Origin: Brumimicrobium oceani
GTDB taxonomy: Bacteria; Bacteroidota; Bacteroidia; Flavobacteriales_D; Crocinitomicaceae
Assembly: GCF_003143775.1 (NCBI RefSeq)
Contig: NZ_QFRJ01000001.1
Span: forward strand, 310,001-374,000
Length of the DNA stretch: 64,000 bases
Direction of reading: 5' to 3'
A program made the position numbers and the translations under genes. Within the stretch, counting starts at the first letter, position 1; each line of letters begins with the position of its first letter. Below the pieces are notes generated by a model. The model ran no database searches, was not told the DNA's origin, and worked only from the letters and a program-made list of their open reading frames with translations. Positions 8,775 through 17,478 of this stretch are shown piece after piece.

Positions 8775-10088
8775 ATGAAGACAAAAACGCTGAAGAAAAA
8801 CAAAGTGAACGTTGTCACTTTAGGGTGTTCAAAGAATATATATGACTCAGAAGTGTTAATGGCACAGTTGAAAGCTAATAAATTCGAGGTAGAACATGAA
8901 GCAAAACAAGATGATTCTGAAATTGTAATCATCAATACATGTGGATTTATAGATAATGCAAAGCAAGAATCTATTGATACTATTTTACGCTATGCACAAG
9001 CAAAAAAGGAAGGGCAAGTTGATAAGGTTTACGTAACAGGATGCTTGTCTCAGAGATATAAAGAAGATTTGGAGCAAGAAATTCCAGAGGTAGACGCTTA
9101 TTTTGGTACACGTGAATTGCCACGTATGTTGAAAACATTAAAAGCGGATTACAAACATGAATTGGTTGGAGAGCGACTGCTAACAACACCTTCTCATTAT
9201 GCATATTTTAAAATTGCAGAGGGATGTGATCGACCTTGTTCTTTCTGTGCTATTCCGATTATGCGTGGTGGACACAAGTCTACACCTATTGAAGATTTAG
9301 TGAAGCAAGCAGAAGGCTTAGCAGTAAAAGGGGTTAAAGAATTGATGTTGATTGCTCAAGATTTAACATATTATGGATTAGATTTATATAAGAAACGCGC
9401 TTTAGCAGAATTGGTAGACCGTTTAGCTGATGTGGAAGGAATAGAATGGATTAAATTGCATTATGCATTCCCAACAGGTTTCCCAATGGATGTGTTAGAT
9501 GTAATGAAAAATAGAAGTAACGTATGCAATTACTTGGATATGCCATTGCAACATGGTTCAACAAGAATGTTGAAAGCCATGAGAAGGGGAACAACGCGTC
9601 AAAAAACAGAGCAGCTAATCGCTGATATTCGAGACAGAGTTCCTGGTATAGCAATAAGAACTACTTTGATTGCTGGGTACCCTGGTGAAACAGAGGCAGA
9701 TTTTCAAGAAATGTATGATTGGGTTGAGAAATCAAGGTTTGAACGTTTAGGTATCTTTACTTATTCGCATGAGGAGAACACTCACGCTCACAATTTTGAA
9801 GACGATGTGCCTGCAGCTTTGAAGCGTGAACGTGCTGATGCGATTATGGAACTACAATCTGGAATTAGCTATGATTTAAATCAAAAGCACATTGGTCAAG
9901 TAAGAAAAGTTCTATTTGATAGGGCGGAAGGCGAGTATTTTATAGGGAGAACAGAATTTGACTCTCCAGAGGTAGATAATGAGGTTTTGATTAAAGCAAA
10001 AGATAACTATGTTAGAATTGGCGATTTTTCACCGATTTTAATTACTGCAGCAGATCATTATGATTTATATGGTAAGTTAGCAGACTAG
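8775..10088 (+). CDS. rimO: Ribosomal protein S12 methylthiotransferase RimO
   Basis: Radical-SAM enzyme that adds a methylthio group to the conserved aspartate of ribosomal protein S12. The N-terminal UPF0004 domain supplies the second iron-sulfur cluster through cysteines in TLGCSKNIYDSE, INTCGFIDNA and VTGCLSQRY. The radical-SAM CxxxCxxC motif is GCDRPCSFCAIPIMRG. A C-terminal TRAM domain (RKVLFDRAEGEYFIGRTEFD onward) completes the usual order. SEVLMAQL and the RGGHKS extension favour RimO over MiaB. The length of 437 residues is typical. It is a single gene ended by a strong terminator. Confidence 0.95.
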   Translation: MKTKTLKKNKVNVVTLGCSKNIYDSEVLMAQLKANKFEVEHEAKQDDSEIVIINTCGFIDNAKQESIDTILRYAQAKKEGQVDKVYVTGCLSQRYKEDLEQEIPEVDAYFGTRELPRMLKTLKADYKHELVGERLLTTPSHYAYFKIAEGCDRPCSFCAIPIMRGGHKSTPIEDLVKQAEGLAVKGVKELMLIAQDLTYYGLDLYKKRALAELVDRLADVEGIEWIKLHYAFPTGFPMDVLDVMKNRSNVCNYLDMPLQHGSTRMLKAMRRGTTRQKTEQLIADIRDRVPGIAIRTTLIAGYPGETEADFQEMYDWVEKSRFERLGIFTYSHEENTHAHNFEDDVPAALKRERADAIMELQSGISYDLNQKHIGQVRKVLFDRAEGEYFIGRTEFDSPEVDNEVLIKAKDNYVRIGDFSPILITAADHYDLYGKLAD

Positions 10089-10110
10089 TTTTAAAGGTTA
10101 TTATATACAA

Positions 10111-10145
10111 ACAAAAAAGGCGCAATTAAATTGCGCCTTTTTTGT
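10111..10145. terminator. Bidirectional terminator between rimO and the YtxH/holin-like operon
   Basis: A perfect inverted repeat: ACAAAAAAGGCGCAAT (10111-10126) and ATTGCGCCTTTTTTGT (10130-10145), loop of three bases. Each strand presents a GC stem followed by a T run, so it can end transcription from both convergent units. Confidence 0.9.
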
Positions 10146-10161
10146 TTGAAGAAGTATTAGT

Positions 10162-10560
10162 CTACTTCTTCAATTTTTCTATGTTTTGATCTATAAAATC
10201 AGAAACAGCATCAGTTATTACTACCTTGTTGCCAATGTATAATTGGTCAGCGTAACTTTTAACAATAAGTTTCCAATCCATACCCTCTTTTATTTCGTCT
10301 TTGTTTGTAAGTAATTTTTCTGACACTTGATTGTATAAAAAATCTAATGATAAACTCACGAGATACTTTTTTAGTTCAAAATCGCCCGAAAATCCTTGAT
10401 CAACTTCTTTCTCTACTTTTTTCTCCAAGAAACTAAATAGATTACTCGGTTTTAAGTAAGATTTTATGTTGGTATCAAGAGATGCTTTGGCCAGAAGAAC
10501 TTCCGCTTCAATGCGCTGTTCTTCTAAAAGTAAATCCTCGTAGGTTTGAATTGTTTTCAT
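10162..10560 (-). CDS. Small unknown protein downstream of the holin-like gene
   Basis: 132 residues, charged and predicted mainly helical, without signal peptide or membrane segment. I recognise no domain. Its start overlaps the end of the holin-like gene by four bases and it is last in a three-gene set (YtxH, holin-like, this). That arrangement is recurrent in Bacteroidota and usually linked to envelope or stress proteins. A membrane-associated accessory role is inference from context only. Confidence 0.6.
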   Translation of the reverse strand: MKTIQTYEDLLLEEQRIEAEVLLAKASLDTNIKSYLKPSNLFSFLEKKVEKEVDQGFSGDFELKKYLVSLSLDFLYNQVSEKLLTNKDEIKEGMDWKLIVKSYADQLYIGNKVVITDAVSDFIDQNIEKLKK

Positions 10561-10895
10561 AGTTTCTTTGTCATTATACGTGTGAAAATGTTTAATAAAT
10601 AATGAAGGGTATGTTTGTTAAAAATACGCATCAAGAGAATAGCCAGAAAAGGGATGGCTCCCACAATTAAGAAGCCTAATGCATAACTTTCTAGTACACC
10701 ACCTAAGTAGATTGCTAAAGCGAAACCAAAGAATGCTAATCCCATCATCATTAAAATGATTTTAAGAAATCCGTAAGTAGCGTTTGCTAAAACAGCTGTA
10801 ACTTTTTTGATTCCTCTGACCTTAATTAGGGCCCAACTAGATTCTAATAACTTTTTGGCTTCTTGCAATCCTTCTTCAGTGGTTTTATTTCCCAT
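10557..10895 (-). CDS. Small membrane protein, phage-holin-like (holin superfamily III type)
   Basis: 112 residues. After a soluble N-terminal helix there are two membrane segments (FLKIILMMMGLAFFGFALAI, about 43-62, and YALGFLIVGAIPFLAILLM, about 71-89), then a basic tail. The layout matches the chromosomal holin-III-like proteins that accompany YtxH proteins in Bacteroidota; there is no phage context here. A real lysis role is unlikely. Translational overlap with the downstream gene and a 36-base gap to the YtxH gene suggest one operon. Confidence 0.65.
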   Translation of the reverse strand: MGNKTTEEGLQEAKKLLESSWALIKVRGIKKVTAVLANATYGFLKIILMMMGLAFFGFALAIYLGGVLESYALGFLIVGAIPFLAILLMRIFNKHTLHYLLNIFTRIMTKKL

Positions 10896-10931
10896 GATTT
10901 TCTTTAGTAGTTAATAATTCTGATATGTAGT

Positions 10932-11156
10932 TTATGATTTCAACTGTGCTTTTTTTAAAAGCTCATCACTTTTTTCAACTACTGCATCTTTAGCAGTGTT
11001 TAATGCTTCTTTGGTTGCATCTGTTGCTTCACCAAATTTTTGTGCTATTGCATCACGGGTTTCTTTTCCACTAGCTGGTGCTAATAATAATGATACTCCT
11101 GCTCCTACAACTGCTCCTGCTAATGCTGCTACGATTATTTTTGATTTTTCGTCCAT
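10932..11156 (-). CDS. YtxH-domain small protein
   Basis: A glycine/alanine-rich hydrophobic segment (IIVAALAGAVVGAGVSLLLA, residues 6-25) is followed by the YtxH hallmark PASGKETRDAI and an amphipathic alanine-rich helix. I chose the ATG at 11156 (MDEKSKI) rather than the in-frame ATG at 11225, because YtxH proteins begin just before the membrane segment and the 23 extra residues are not conserved in type. Such proteins are associated with general stress; the mechanism is unknown. Confidence 0.8.
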   Translation of the reverse strand: MDEKSKIIVAALAGAVVGAGVSLLLAPASGKETRDAIAQKFGEATDATKEALNTAKDAVVEKSDELLKKAQLKS

Positions 11157-11358
11157 AATAATTTTTGTTTTTTTATTTGTTAATATCTGTTTCAATAAAG
11201 GTAGGGATTTACTAAAGTTATTCAAAGTTTGAAATCATAAAAAAAATTAAAATGGCGATTGTGTTTCCAATTGAGAACCAGTTGTTAAAAAGCCTTAATT
11301 TTAGTCTTGATTTAAGATCTCTTAATTTTCGATGCAGTATAGATTGATGTTTAATTTA

Positions 11359-11542
11359 AATGTTTATCGGGAACTTTTCCCCTCTCACTTGAAATATGAA
11401 CCTAGCTTAATGTCATCCTGAAGCGAATTTCTTTTTTCAACTGGTTGGAAATAGAAATTTGCAAAGGATCTTGTCAGTTCACCGCTGAATCACATTATGC
11501 TAGGGTTAGATATATTTACTGGTAAAGTATCGGATAGGCATT
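11359..11542 (-). mobile_element. MITE-like element, copy 1 (184 bp)
   Basis: Non-coding element with imperfect terminal inverted repeats: AATGTTTATCGGGAACTTTT at 11359 and, read on the other strand from 11542, AATGCCTATCCGATACTTTA. It is flanked by the identical 8-bp sequence TTAATTTA (11351-11358 and 11543-11550), as expected for a target-site duplication. Compared with copy 2 it lacks the right-hand third, and it carries the segment CCCCTCTCACTTG in inverted orientation. It fills the gap between the YtxH gene and dnaE. Confidence 0.8.
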
Positions 11543-11564
11543 TTAATTTATTTATGAACAGCTT

Positions 11565-14528
11565 TTATTTTGTCAATCTCGGATCACCTGCAACACTTAG
11601 TTTTTTAGATTGAATCACTTTCATACTGCAAAAACCAAATCGCTCTGTAATTTCTCCATAACAACCATAAATTCCCATCCCCGTGATTGGATATTGATGA
11701 ACAACATCCGTAAAATGAACTGCATCAAAGTAATTGCCTTCCTTGTCAATGAAAGTACTCAAGCGCATTAATTTCCCCTGAGATGTTTTGTTGAAACGGG
11801 TATTTACTAATTTCCCATATAAAAGCACTTTTTTATTGACATATTGATTCATTTCCTTGGCTTTTATATGGGGTTTAAATTCTTCGGTTGTCAAAGAAAA
11901 GTAATCATGAATGGTAAAATCTAGCAACTCCATTTCATCATAAACATCCTCTAACCAGTGAGAATTCAATTGGGGAATTATAAAGTCTTGATTCTGCGCA
12001 CGAAATAGTTGTTTCTGTTCCTGAACTTGTCGTTGTTTTGTTGCGTTTAGTCTAAAAGTAGCTTTCCAGAGCAGTTCTGTTTTTGGTGTTGAAACAAAAC
12101 GAAAGGCATTAATGCGAATTAAAATGGTGATTTGCTCTATTGATATACTGACGCGGTCCATAAAATCATCTAAAGACTTGAATTTTCCATAAACTTGTCT
12201 TTCATTTAAAATCCGTTGAATAACCAGTTGCTCTAAGCTCTTTAAATAGCCAAAGCCCAAGTAAATGGTTTTGCCGATTACTCTATTTACATGTTCACTG
12301 TTATTAATGCAAGGCAATTCGATTTTTGCACCACGCATTTTAGCTTCGTGAATATAATGTTCAACAGAATAAAATCCGCCGCCATTGTTTAGCACGGCTA
12401 CCATAAATTCGATAGGATAATAACATTTTAAGAATAAACTTTGGTAGCTTTCTACTGCATAAGATGCCGAGTGACCTTTAGCAAACGCATAACCTGCAAA
12501 GCTTTTGATCTGGTTCCAAATTTCGAAAATCAACTTATCGTCATGGCCTTTTTTTCTGCTGTTGGCAATGAATTTGTCTTCCACAGCTTTAAATTCCGCA
12601 GCAGAACGTGATTTTCCGCTCATTCCTCTCCTCAGCACATCTGCTTCACCTAGAGTGAGATCTGCAAACTTATTCGCTACTTTCATCACGTCTTCTTGAT
12701 ATACCATCACACCATAAGTTTCTGGCATAATTTCCAGTAAAATGGGATGGGCTTCTTTTCTTTTTTCAGGGAATCTGTGCCTTTTGATAAATTCATCTTT
12801 CATTCCTGAACCAGAAACACCAGGTCTAACAATAGAACTCGCAGCGACTAAACCAATGTAATCTTCCGTTTGTAGTTTCTGCATTAGTCCACGCATGGCA
12901 GGAGATTCTACATAATAAGCTCCAATTGCTCCGCCTGTTTTTAAAAGATTATTGATGTTTTCATCCTTTTTAAAACGCTCAACGTCTGTGATGTCAATTG
13001 CTGGAGCATTCGGGTTATTTTTTTTAATTATTGCTAAAGCGTCTTTAATCTTCGCTAAACCACGCTGACCCAAAATGTCAAATTTGAAAATACCGACATC
13101 ATCAGCAATATTCATGTCGAATTGAACCGTCGGAAAACCCTTAGGAGGAAGACTTGTGGCGGAATAGTAATGAACTGGTTTGTCTAAAATTAAAACTCCG
13201 GCAGAATGTACACTCACATAATTGGGGAAACCTTCAATTAACTTTCCGTATCTTAAAACAAGTTTAGAAATATCATCAAGTTCACCTTTTTTAGTGCCTT
13301 TACTCAGTTTATCGATTTCTTCTTTGGGTAGTCCAAATACTTTTCCCAATTCCCTCACAACCGCTCTGTATTTAAAAGTAACGTAAGTCGCCATTAGCGC
13401 TACATTGTCGAAACGATCAAAAATATATTGCGTAACGGTATTTCTATCCTTCCACGAAAAATCAATATCAAAATCGGGTGGGGAAGCCCTAAAAGGATTG
13501 ATGAATCTTTCGAAATATAAATCCAATTCTACGGGGTCTACATCTGTGATTCCAATAATATAAGCTACGATACTGTTTGCGCCACTTCCTCTTCCCACAT
13601 GGAAGAAGTTGTTCCTTTTTGCATATTGAATGATGTCGTAATTGATTAAGAAAAAGGAAACGAATTTTAATTCGATAATGACTTTCAATTCTTTTTGAAG
13701 TCTATCCAATACTTTTTGGCTCGGGTTTTTATAACGTTCGTGAATTTTTTCATCACACAAATCCAACAGCATTTTGCAATCTTCTTCAAAACTGTTTAGG
13801 TATAAGTTTTGATTTTGATTTTCACGTTCATCATCAAAGCCAAAATAGACATTACACGCCTTGAGTAATTTCTCAGTATTTGAAATGATAAAAGGAAACT
13901 CTTTGAAATACGCTTTCAGTTCAGATTTAGAATGCATTTTATCGCTTTGCAAACATTCTTCGGAAGTGGGGAGTTTACTCAATAAAGTATTGTTGTCAAT
14001 TGCTCTAAGTAATCGGTGTGCATTGAAATCCTTTTTATCTCTAATGGTAACTTGCTGCTGAATGACTAGCTTATCTTCAAATTTTCTCACGTAGGAAAAC
14101 CGGAGTTTATTTATTTCAGCAATAGAAACACCGATAAATTCATGTTCTGAAAATGTGTTGAGATTGAGTTCTAGAACTTTCTCAAAGGGATAGATAATAA
14201 AAACATCTTCTAGTTTTTTTGGTTTTTCAGGAATAGCTGTTTTAGATTCTAAAAAAGAGGACAAATAACGATTGATGTTTTCAAAACCAGTATTGCTTTT
14301 TGAAAGTGCCACAAATTGCTGCTTATTCCCATTTCTAAAATCGACACCAATTACTGGTTTTATATTCAGTTTTTTTGCTTCCTGTATAAAATTCATACAA
14401 GCAGAAGTATTGTTGATGTCGGTTAGCGCAATTGAATTCATACCATTATCGATTGCCAAATGCAGCAATTCGATTTCGGAGAAAGTTCCGTAACGCAAAG
14501 AATAATATGTGTGACAATTAATGTACAT
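11565..14528 (-). CDS. Short DnaE-type DNA polymerase III alpha subunit (damage-tolerance type)
   Basis: C-family polymerase. The catalytic aspartates are intact in PPDFDIDF (about residues 347-354), next to HVGRGSGANSIVAYIIGITD. The N-terminal PHP domain looks degenerate: CHTYYSLRYG replaces the metal-binding HLHTxYS pattern, and ALTDINNTSA lacks the usual histidine after ALTD. The C-terminus has an OB fold (VLLYGKLVNTRFNKTSQGKL). At 987 residues it is shorter than the replicative enzyme expected elsewhere in the genome. It starts four bases after dinB ends, with an AGGAGA ribosome-binding site inside the last dinB codons. The pairing with DinB and an S24 repressor points to inducible translesion synthesis. 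Confidence 0.9.
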   Translation of the reverse strand: MYINCHTYYSLRYGTFSEIELLHLAIDNGMNSIALTDINNTSACMNFIQEAKKLNIKPVIGVDFRNGNKQQFVALSKSNTGFENINRYLSSFLESKTAIPEKPKKLEDVFIIYPFEKVLELNLNTFSEHEFIGVSIAEINKLRFSYVRKFEDKLVIQQQVTIRDKKDFNAHRLLRAIDNNTLLSKLPTSEECLQSDKMHSKSELKAYFKEFPFIISNTEKLLKACNVYFGFDDERENQNQNLYLNSFEEDCKMLLDLCDEKIHERYKNPSQKVLDRLQKELKVIIELKFVSFFLINYDIIQYAKRNNFFHVGRGSGANSIVAYIIGITDVDPVELDLYFERFINPFRASPPDFDIDFSWKDRNTVTQYIFDRFDNVALMATYVTFKYRAVVRELGKVFGLPKEEIDKLSKGTKKGELDDISKLVLRYGKLIEGFPNYVSVHSAGVLILDKPVHYYSATSLPPKGFPTVQFDMNIADDVGIFKFDILGQRGLAKIKDALAIIKKNNPNAPAIDITDVERFKKDENINNLLKTGGAIGAYYVESPAMRGLMQKLQTEDYIGLVAASSIVRPGVSGSGMKDEFIKRHRFPEKRKEAHPILLEIMPETYGVMVYQEDVMKVANKFADLTLGEADVLRRGMSGKSRSAAEFKAVEDKFIANSRKKGHDDKLIFEIWNQIKSFAGYAFAKGHSASYAVESYQSLFLKCYYPIEFMVAVLNNGGGFYSVEHYIHEAKMRGAKIELPCINNSEHVNRVIGKTIYLGFGYLKSLEQLVIQRILNERQVYGKFKSLDDFMDRVSISIEQITILIRINAFRFVSTPKTELLWKATFRLNATKQRQVQEQKQLFRAQNQDFIIPQLNSHWLEDVYDEMELLDFTIHDYFSLTTEEFKPHIKAKEMNQYVNKKVLLYGKLVNTRFNKTSQGKLMRLSTFIDKEGNYFDAVHFTDVVHQYPITGMGIYGCYGEITERFGFCSMKVIQSKKLSVAGDPRLTK

Positions 14529-14532
14529 GTTT

Positions 14533-15747
14533 TTAATGTCTCCTGTGTGCTAAAACCAAAGGCGGTTCACCATTAAATGGATTTTTAAATCTCCCGATGG
14601 TTTTTGCGCCCATGGAAGATGCTCTCATAATACTTAATTCACCATATTTATCACGAACGGCATCCATGGCATTGTAGAGTTTGAGCATCTGTTCGGTATC
14701 ATCAAAAAGATTGATTTGATAATTTCCACTTACAATGTCGGAAACCTTTACACCGACCAATCGAATGAGTAATCTTCTTTGATATAATTGCTTGAACAAC
14801 TCTAAAACCTTAGGAATAATAATATGGTCGGCACTTGTGTATGGAATCTTTATTTGCTTGTTGTAAGTATTAAAATCGGAATATCTAATTTTCACACTAA
14901 TTGTTCCTGCTAGTTTATTCCCTTTTCTTAATTGATAAGCTAAATTCTCTGCCATTGCGAAAATGGTTGTTTTTAGTTTTACCATATCAATGGTGTCTTT
15001 ATTGTAAGTTCTTTCGGTAGATAAGGATTTGCGTTCATGGAAAGCAACAATAGGTTGATGGTCGATTCCATTTGCGCGCTTCCAAATTGTTTTTCCATTT
15101 TTACCTAAAACACTAATCAGCATTTCGACAGGCATTTCTTGAACAACTTTTACTTTATCTACACCAAGATTTCTTAAAATAGTGTAGGTTTTTGTTCCCA
15201 CTGAAGGTATTTTTTTAATAGACAAAGGTGCCAGGAAGTCTTTTTCAAATCCTGCATTGATGAGTAATTGGTTGTTTGGTTTTGCTTCGCCAGTGGCTAC
15301 TTTAGAAACAATTTTGTTTTGTGACATTCCAAATGAAATCGGTAATCCACTTTCTTTGATAATGCGCTGACGTAATTCAGAAGCGTATTTGTAACTCCCA
15401 AAAAAAGCGTCCATTCCAGAAAGGTCTGCATAGAATTCATCAATACTGGCTTTTTCAAAAAGAGGAACACTTTCCTTAATGATATCTGTAACGATATTGG
15501 AGTATTTGGAATAAGTACCTGTATTTCCTCGAATGATAATTGCTTCTGGACACAATCTTCTCGCAATCTTCATGGACATACCTGAATGTACACCAAATCT
15601 TCTTGTTTCATAACTACAAGCTGCCACAACACCTCTGTCTCCAGTACCACCAACCAATAGCGGTTTTTTTTGTAATTTACTATCAATCAGTCGTTCGCAG
15701 GAAACGAAGAAGGTGTCTAAATCGAGATGTAAAATATTCTTGCTCAT
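14533..15747 (-). CDS. dinB: Y-family DNA polymerase IV (DinB)
   Basis: Error-prone translesion polymerase. The metal-binding carboxylates are present: LDLDTFFVSCE at residues 7-17 and SIDEFYADL near residue 102. The steric-gate region and ACSYETRRFGVHSGM are canonical, and helix-hairpin-helix and little-finger domains follow (IKKIPSVGTKTY, then ISVKIRYSDF). At 404 residues it is full length and appears active. This separates it from ImuB, which lacks the catalytic residues. It is transcribed with the short dnaE and divergent from the XRE/S24 repressor. Confidence 0.94.
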   Translation of the reverse strand: MSKNILHLDLDTFFVSCERLIDSKLQKKPLLVGGTGDRGVVAACSYETRRFGVHSGMSMKIARRLCPEAIIIRGNTGTYSKYSNIVTDIIKESVPLFEKASIDEFYADLSGMDAFFGSYKYASELRQRIIKESGLPISFGMSQNKIVSKVATGEAKPNNQLLINAGFEKDFLAPLSIKKIPSVGTKTYTILRNLGVDKVKVVQEMPVEMLISVLGKNGKTIWKRANGIDHQPIVAFHERKSLSTERTYNKDTIDMVKLKTTIFAMAENLAYQLRKGNKLAGTISVKIRYSDFNTYNKQIKIPYTSADHIIIPKVLELFKQLYQRRLLIRLVGVKVSDIVSGNYQINLFDDTEQMLKLYNAMDAVRDKYGELSIMRASSMGAKTIGRFKNPFNGEPPLVLAHRRH

Positions 15748-15751
15748 AGTG

Positions 15752-15759
15752 CAAAATTA
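15752..15759 (-). promoter_or_regulatory. Promoter -7 box of dinB, probably leaderless
   Basis: On the minus strand TAATTTTG is followed by CACT and then the dinB ATG. The palindromic operator candidate lies immediately upstream, where it would cover the spacer to the -33 region. Confidence 0.6.
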
Positions 15760-15796
15760 GCTACAAATCCGTACATTTGTTGCTCAATATTGTAGC
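15760..15796. promoter_or_regulatory. Palindromic operator candidate in the dinB / S24-repressor divergent promoter
   Basis: Two nested symmetries occupy the 52-bp gap. ACAAAT (15763-15768) and ATTTGT (15775-15780) form a perfect dyad with a six-base spacer; GCTACAA (15760-15766) and TTGTAGC (15790-15796) form a wider one. A TACATTTG box for the rightward gene (15772-15779) overlaps the inner dyad. A repressor bound here would block both promoters. That the S24 protein is the binder is inference. Confidence 0.6.
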
Positions 15797-15799
15797 ATT

Positions 15800-16573
15800 A
15801 TGAATAATTTATCGAAAAACATAAAACATTTAAGACGATTAAAGAAGTTAACACAAGAGGTTTTAGCGGAGGAATTATCTGTAACGAGATCAAGAATAAG
15901 TTCTTATGAAGAGAACAGATCTTCGCCCACAATTGAGTTTTTGATTGACTTTTCGACCTATTTTAAAATTCCAATTGACATTATCATCAAAAATGATTTA
16001 ACAAAAGCGAAAGATGTTTCATTTATAGAAGTGGGAGATAAAAGGGTTTTGTTTCCGATTACCGTAGATAGTGACAATGAGAATTTAATCGAGGTGATCT
16101 CTTCGAAAGCATCTGCCGGATATTTATTAGGATATGACGATCCAGAATATATTGAGCAATTAGAGAAGATAAAACTCCCATTCTTACCTACAGGAAAACA
16201 CAGGGCTTTTCCCATCAAAGGAGATTCTATGTTACCGATGAAAGATGGTTCTTATGTAGTGGCAGAATTTGTGGAAAATATCAAAGAAGCAAAAAGTGGT
16301 CTGTCCTATATTGTAGTCACAAAAGACGACGGAATGACGTATAAAAGACTGGAAAACCAGGTAGAGGAGAAGCAAACTTTTTTACTGAAGCCAGATAATC
16401 CGAGTTACCCACCTTACGAAGTGCCTGTTTCCGAAGTTTTAGAATTGTGGAAATTTACGTGTAGCATCAATACACAAGAATATGAGGAACACGAGTTGAA
16501 ATTAAGTAGTATTATTCAGATGTTTAATGGGTTGGGAGTGGAGTTGGAGGCTTTGAAGAAGAGTTTGGGGTAG
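15800..16573 (+). CDS. XRE-family repressor with S24 (LexA/UmuD-like) self-cleavage domain
   Basis: Likely damage-responsive repressor of the adjacent dinB-dnaE operon and of itself. Residues 8-62 are a Cro/CI-type helix-turn-helix (LTQEVLAEELSVTRSRISSYE). The S24 peptidase region has the nucleophile serine in IKGDSMLPMKDGSYVV and the general-base lysine in MTYKRLEN. An Ala-Gly pair in SKASAGYLLGYDD is a candidate auto-cleavage site at the right distance ahead. At 257 residues the protein has the layout of phage CI-like SOS repressors. A canonical LexA was not seen in the window. Confidence 0.88.
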   Translation: MNNLSKNIKHLRRLKKLTQEVLAEELSVTRSRISSYEENRSSPTIEFLIDFSTYFKIPIDIIIKNDLTKAKDVSFIEVGDKRVLFPITVDSDNENLIEVISSKASAGYLLGYDDPEYIEQLEKIKLPFLPTGKHRAFPIKGDSMLPMKDGSYVVAEFVENIKEAKSGLSYIVVTKDDGMTYKRLENQVEEKQTFLLKPDNPSYPPYEVPVSEVLELWKFTCSINTQEYEEHELKLSSIIQMFNGLGVELEALKKSLG

Positions 16574-16575
16574 AT

Positions 16576-16700
16576 TTTACCGCTGAGGGTGTTTTTTACC
16601 GCGGAGGGCGCAGAGATTTCGCAAAGTTCATAACGCGTTTTCTCAGCATTCATAACACCAAAAAGTTTTCTCCGCGAAATCTTAGCGTCTTCTGCGGTTA
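16576..16700. repeat. Hairpin-forming interspersed repeat, copy A
   Basis: A roughly 110-bp sequence whose ends are imperfect inverted repeats: a CCGCGGAGGGCGCAGAGATT block and, at the far end, the complement of CCGCAGAAGACGCTAAGATT. The middle (TTCATAACGCGTTTTCTCAG) is shared almost base for base with copy B on the other side of the GxxExxY gene. It is non-coding. Confidence 0.8.
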
Positions 16701-16703
16701 ATT

Positions 16704-17081
16704 TTAAAGCTTATTCGCAACACGTCGTATCCCTTGTTTTAATAAAAGAACATTAAAATTGATTAATAATCCCAATTTATAATTTCCCAGCCTTAAATAT
16801 GTGATTGTTTGCGCCATGTGGAGATCATTTAAACCCTCTACACTTTTAAGTTCAATGACGACTTTGTTTTCAACTAATAAATCAATCCTGTAGCCACAAT
16901 CGAGTTTCACTTCTTCAAACACAAGAGGGATCGGCTTTTCTTCCGCTACTTTTAGTCCTTCTTTTTTTAATTTGTAAAACAGACATTTTTGATAAGTACT
17001 TTCTAGTAATCCTGGGCCTAAAGCCCGATGGACTTCAATTGCGCATCCGATTATTTTGGTTGCTATTTCATTTTTTGACAT
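16704..17081 (-). CDS. GxxExxY family protein
   Basis: 125 residues, full length. The name-giving motif is GPGLLESTYQKCL (about residues 22-34). CGYRIDLLVENKVVIELKSV has the look of a PD-(D/E)xK nuclease core (D...E.K), and MAQTITYLRLGNYKLGLLINFN closes the domain. The biological role of the family is not established. The gene stands alone between two direct copies of a hairpin repeat, suggesting it arrived, or moves, with that repeat. Confidence 0.85.
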   Translation of the reverse strand: MSKNEIATKIIGCAIEVHRALGPGLLESTYQKCLFYKLKKEGLKVAEEKPIPLVFEEVKLDCGYRIDLLVENKVVIELKSVEGLNDLHMAQTITYLRLGNYKLGLLINFNVLLLKQGIRRVANKL

Positions 17082-17193
17082 AATTTAAGGTGATTAAGGT
17101 TAATATTTAAACCGTAAAACGGTCCACTCTAAACTAAGATAATGAAATATATGAATTTAAAAAGTGCATTCAGCAGAAAGATAGCTTTAACAA

Positions 17194-17325
17194 TTTTAAC
17201 CGCAGTGGATGTTTACCGCGGAGGGCGCAAAGATTTCGCAAAGTTCATAACGCGTTTTCTCAGCGTTCATAACACCAAAAAGTTTTCTCTGCGAAATCTC
17301 TGCGAAATCTCCGCGTCCTCCTATG
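17194..17325. repeat. Hairpin-forming interspersed repeat, copy B
   Basis: Direct copy of the repeat at 16576-16700, with only a few differences over the central 85 or so bases and a local duplication of GCGAAATCTC near its end. Related CGCGGAGATTTCGCA fragments also occur near 57640. A 78-codon ORF across it is an artefact of the repeat. Confidence 0.8.
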
Positions 17326-17419
17326 TTTGTAATTCAATATATTTGAAGATAAATAAGATGAAAAGGAATGAGAGCTAATTTGTGTCCAAACAACCTTAAA
17401 GGTATGTTCACGCAAAGAA

Positions 17420-17478
17420 ATTGCCTCATTCCTTCTCAATTTCTTAGAGTTTGAACAGAATGTAAGGAATACTGCAAT
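17420..17478 (+). ncRNA. Candidate bridge-RNA stem-loop of the IS110 element
   Basis: In the non-coding left flank, ATTGC (17420-17424) pairs with GCAAT (17474-17478). A symmetric 3x3 internal loop follows, then ATTCCTT (17428-17434) pairs with AAGGAAT (17464-17470), closing a 29-nt loop. IS110-group recombinases are known to use an RNA from their non-coding end with internal loops that pair with target and donor DNA. Whether this stem is part of such an RNA is inference. Confidence 0.35.

Noticed and set aside
10557-11156. Prophage remnant suggested by the holin-like protein
   Set aside because: The holin-like/YtxH pair is a common chromosomal arrangement and no phage structural, lysis or integrase gene is near.
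17142-17378. 78-codon ORF between the GxxExxY gene and the IS110 element
   Set aside because: It lies across repeat copy B; its composition follows the repeat and not a protein.
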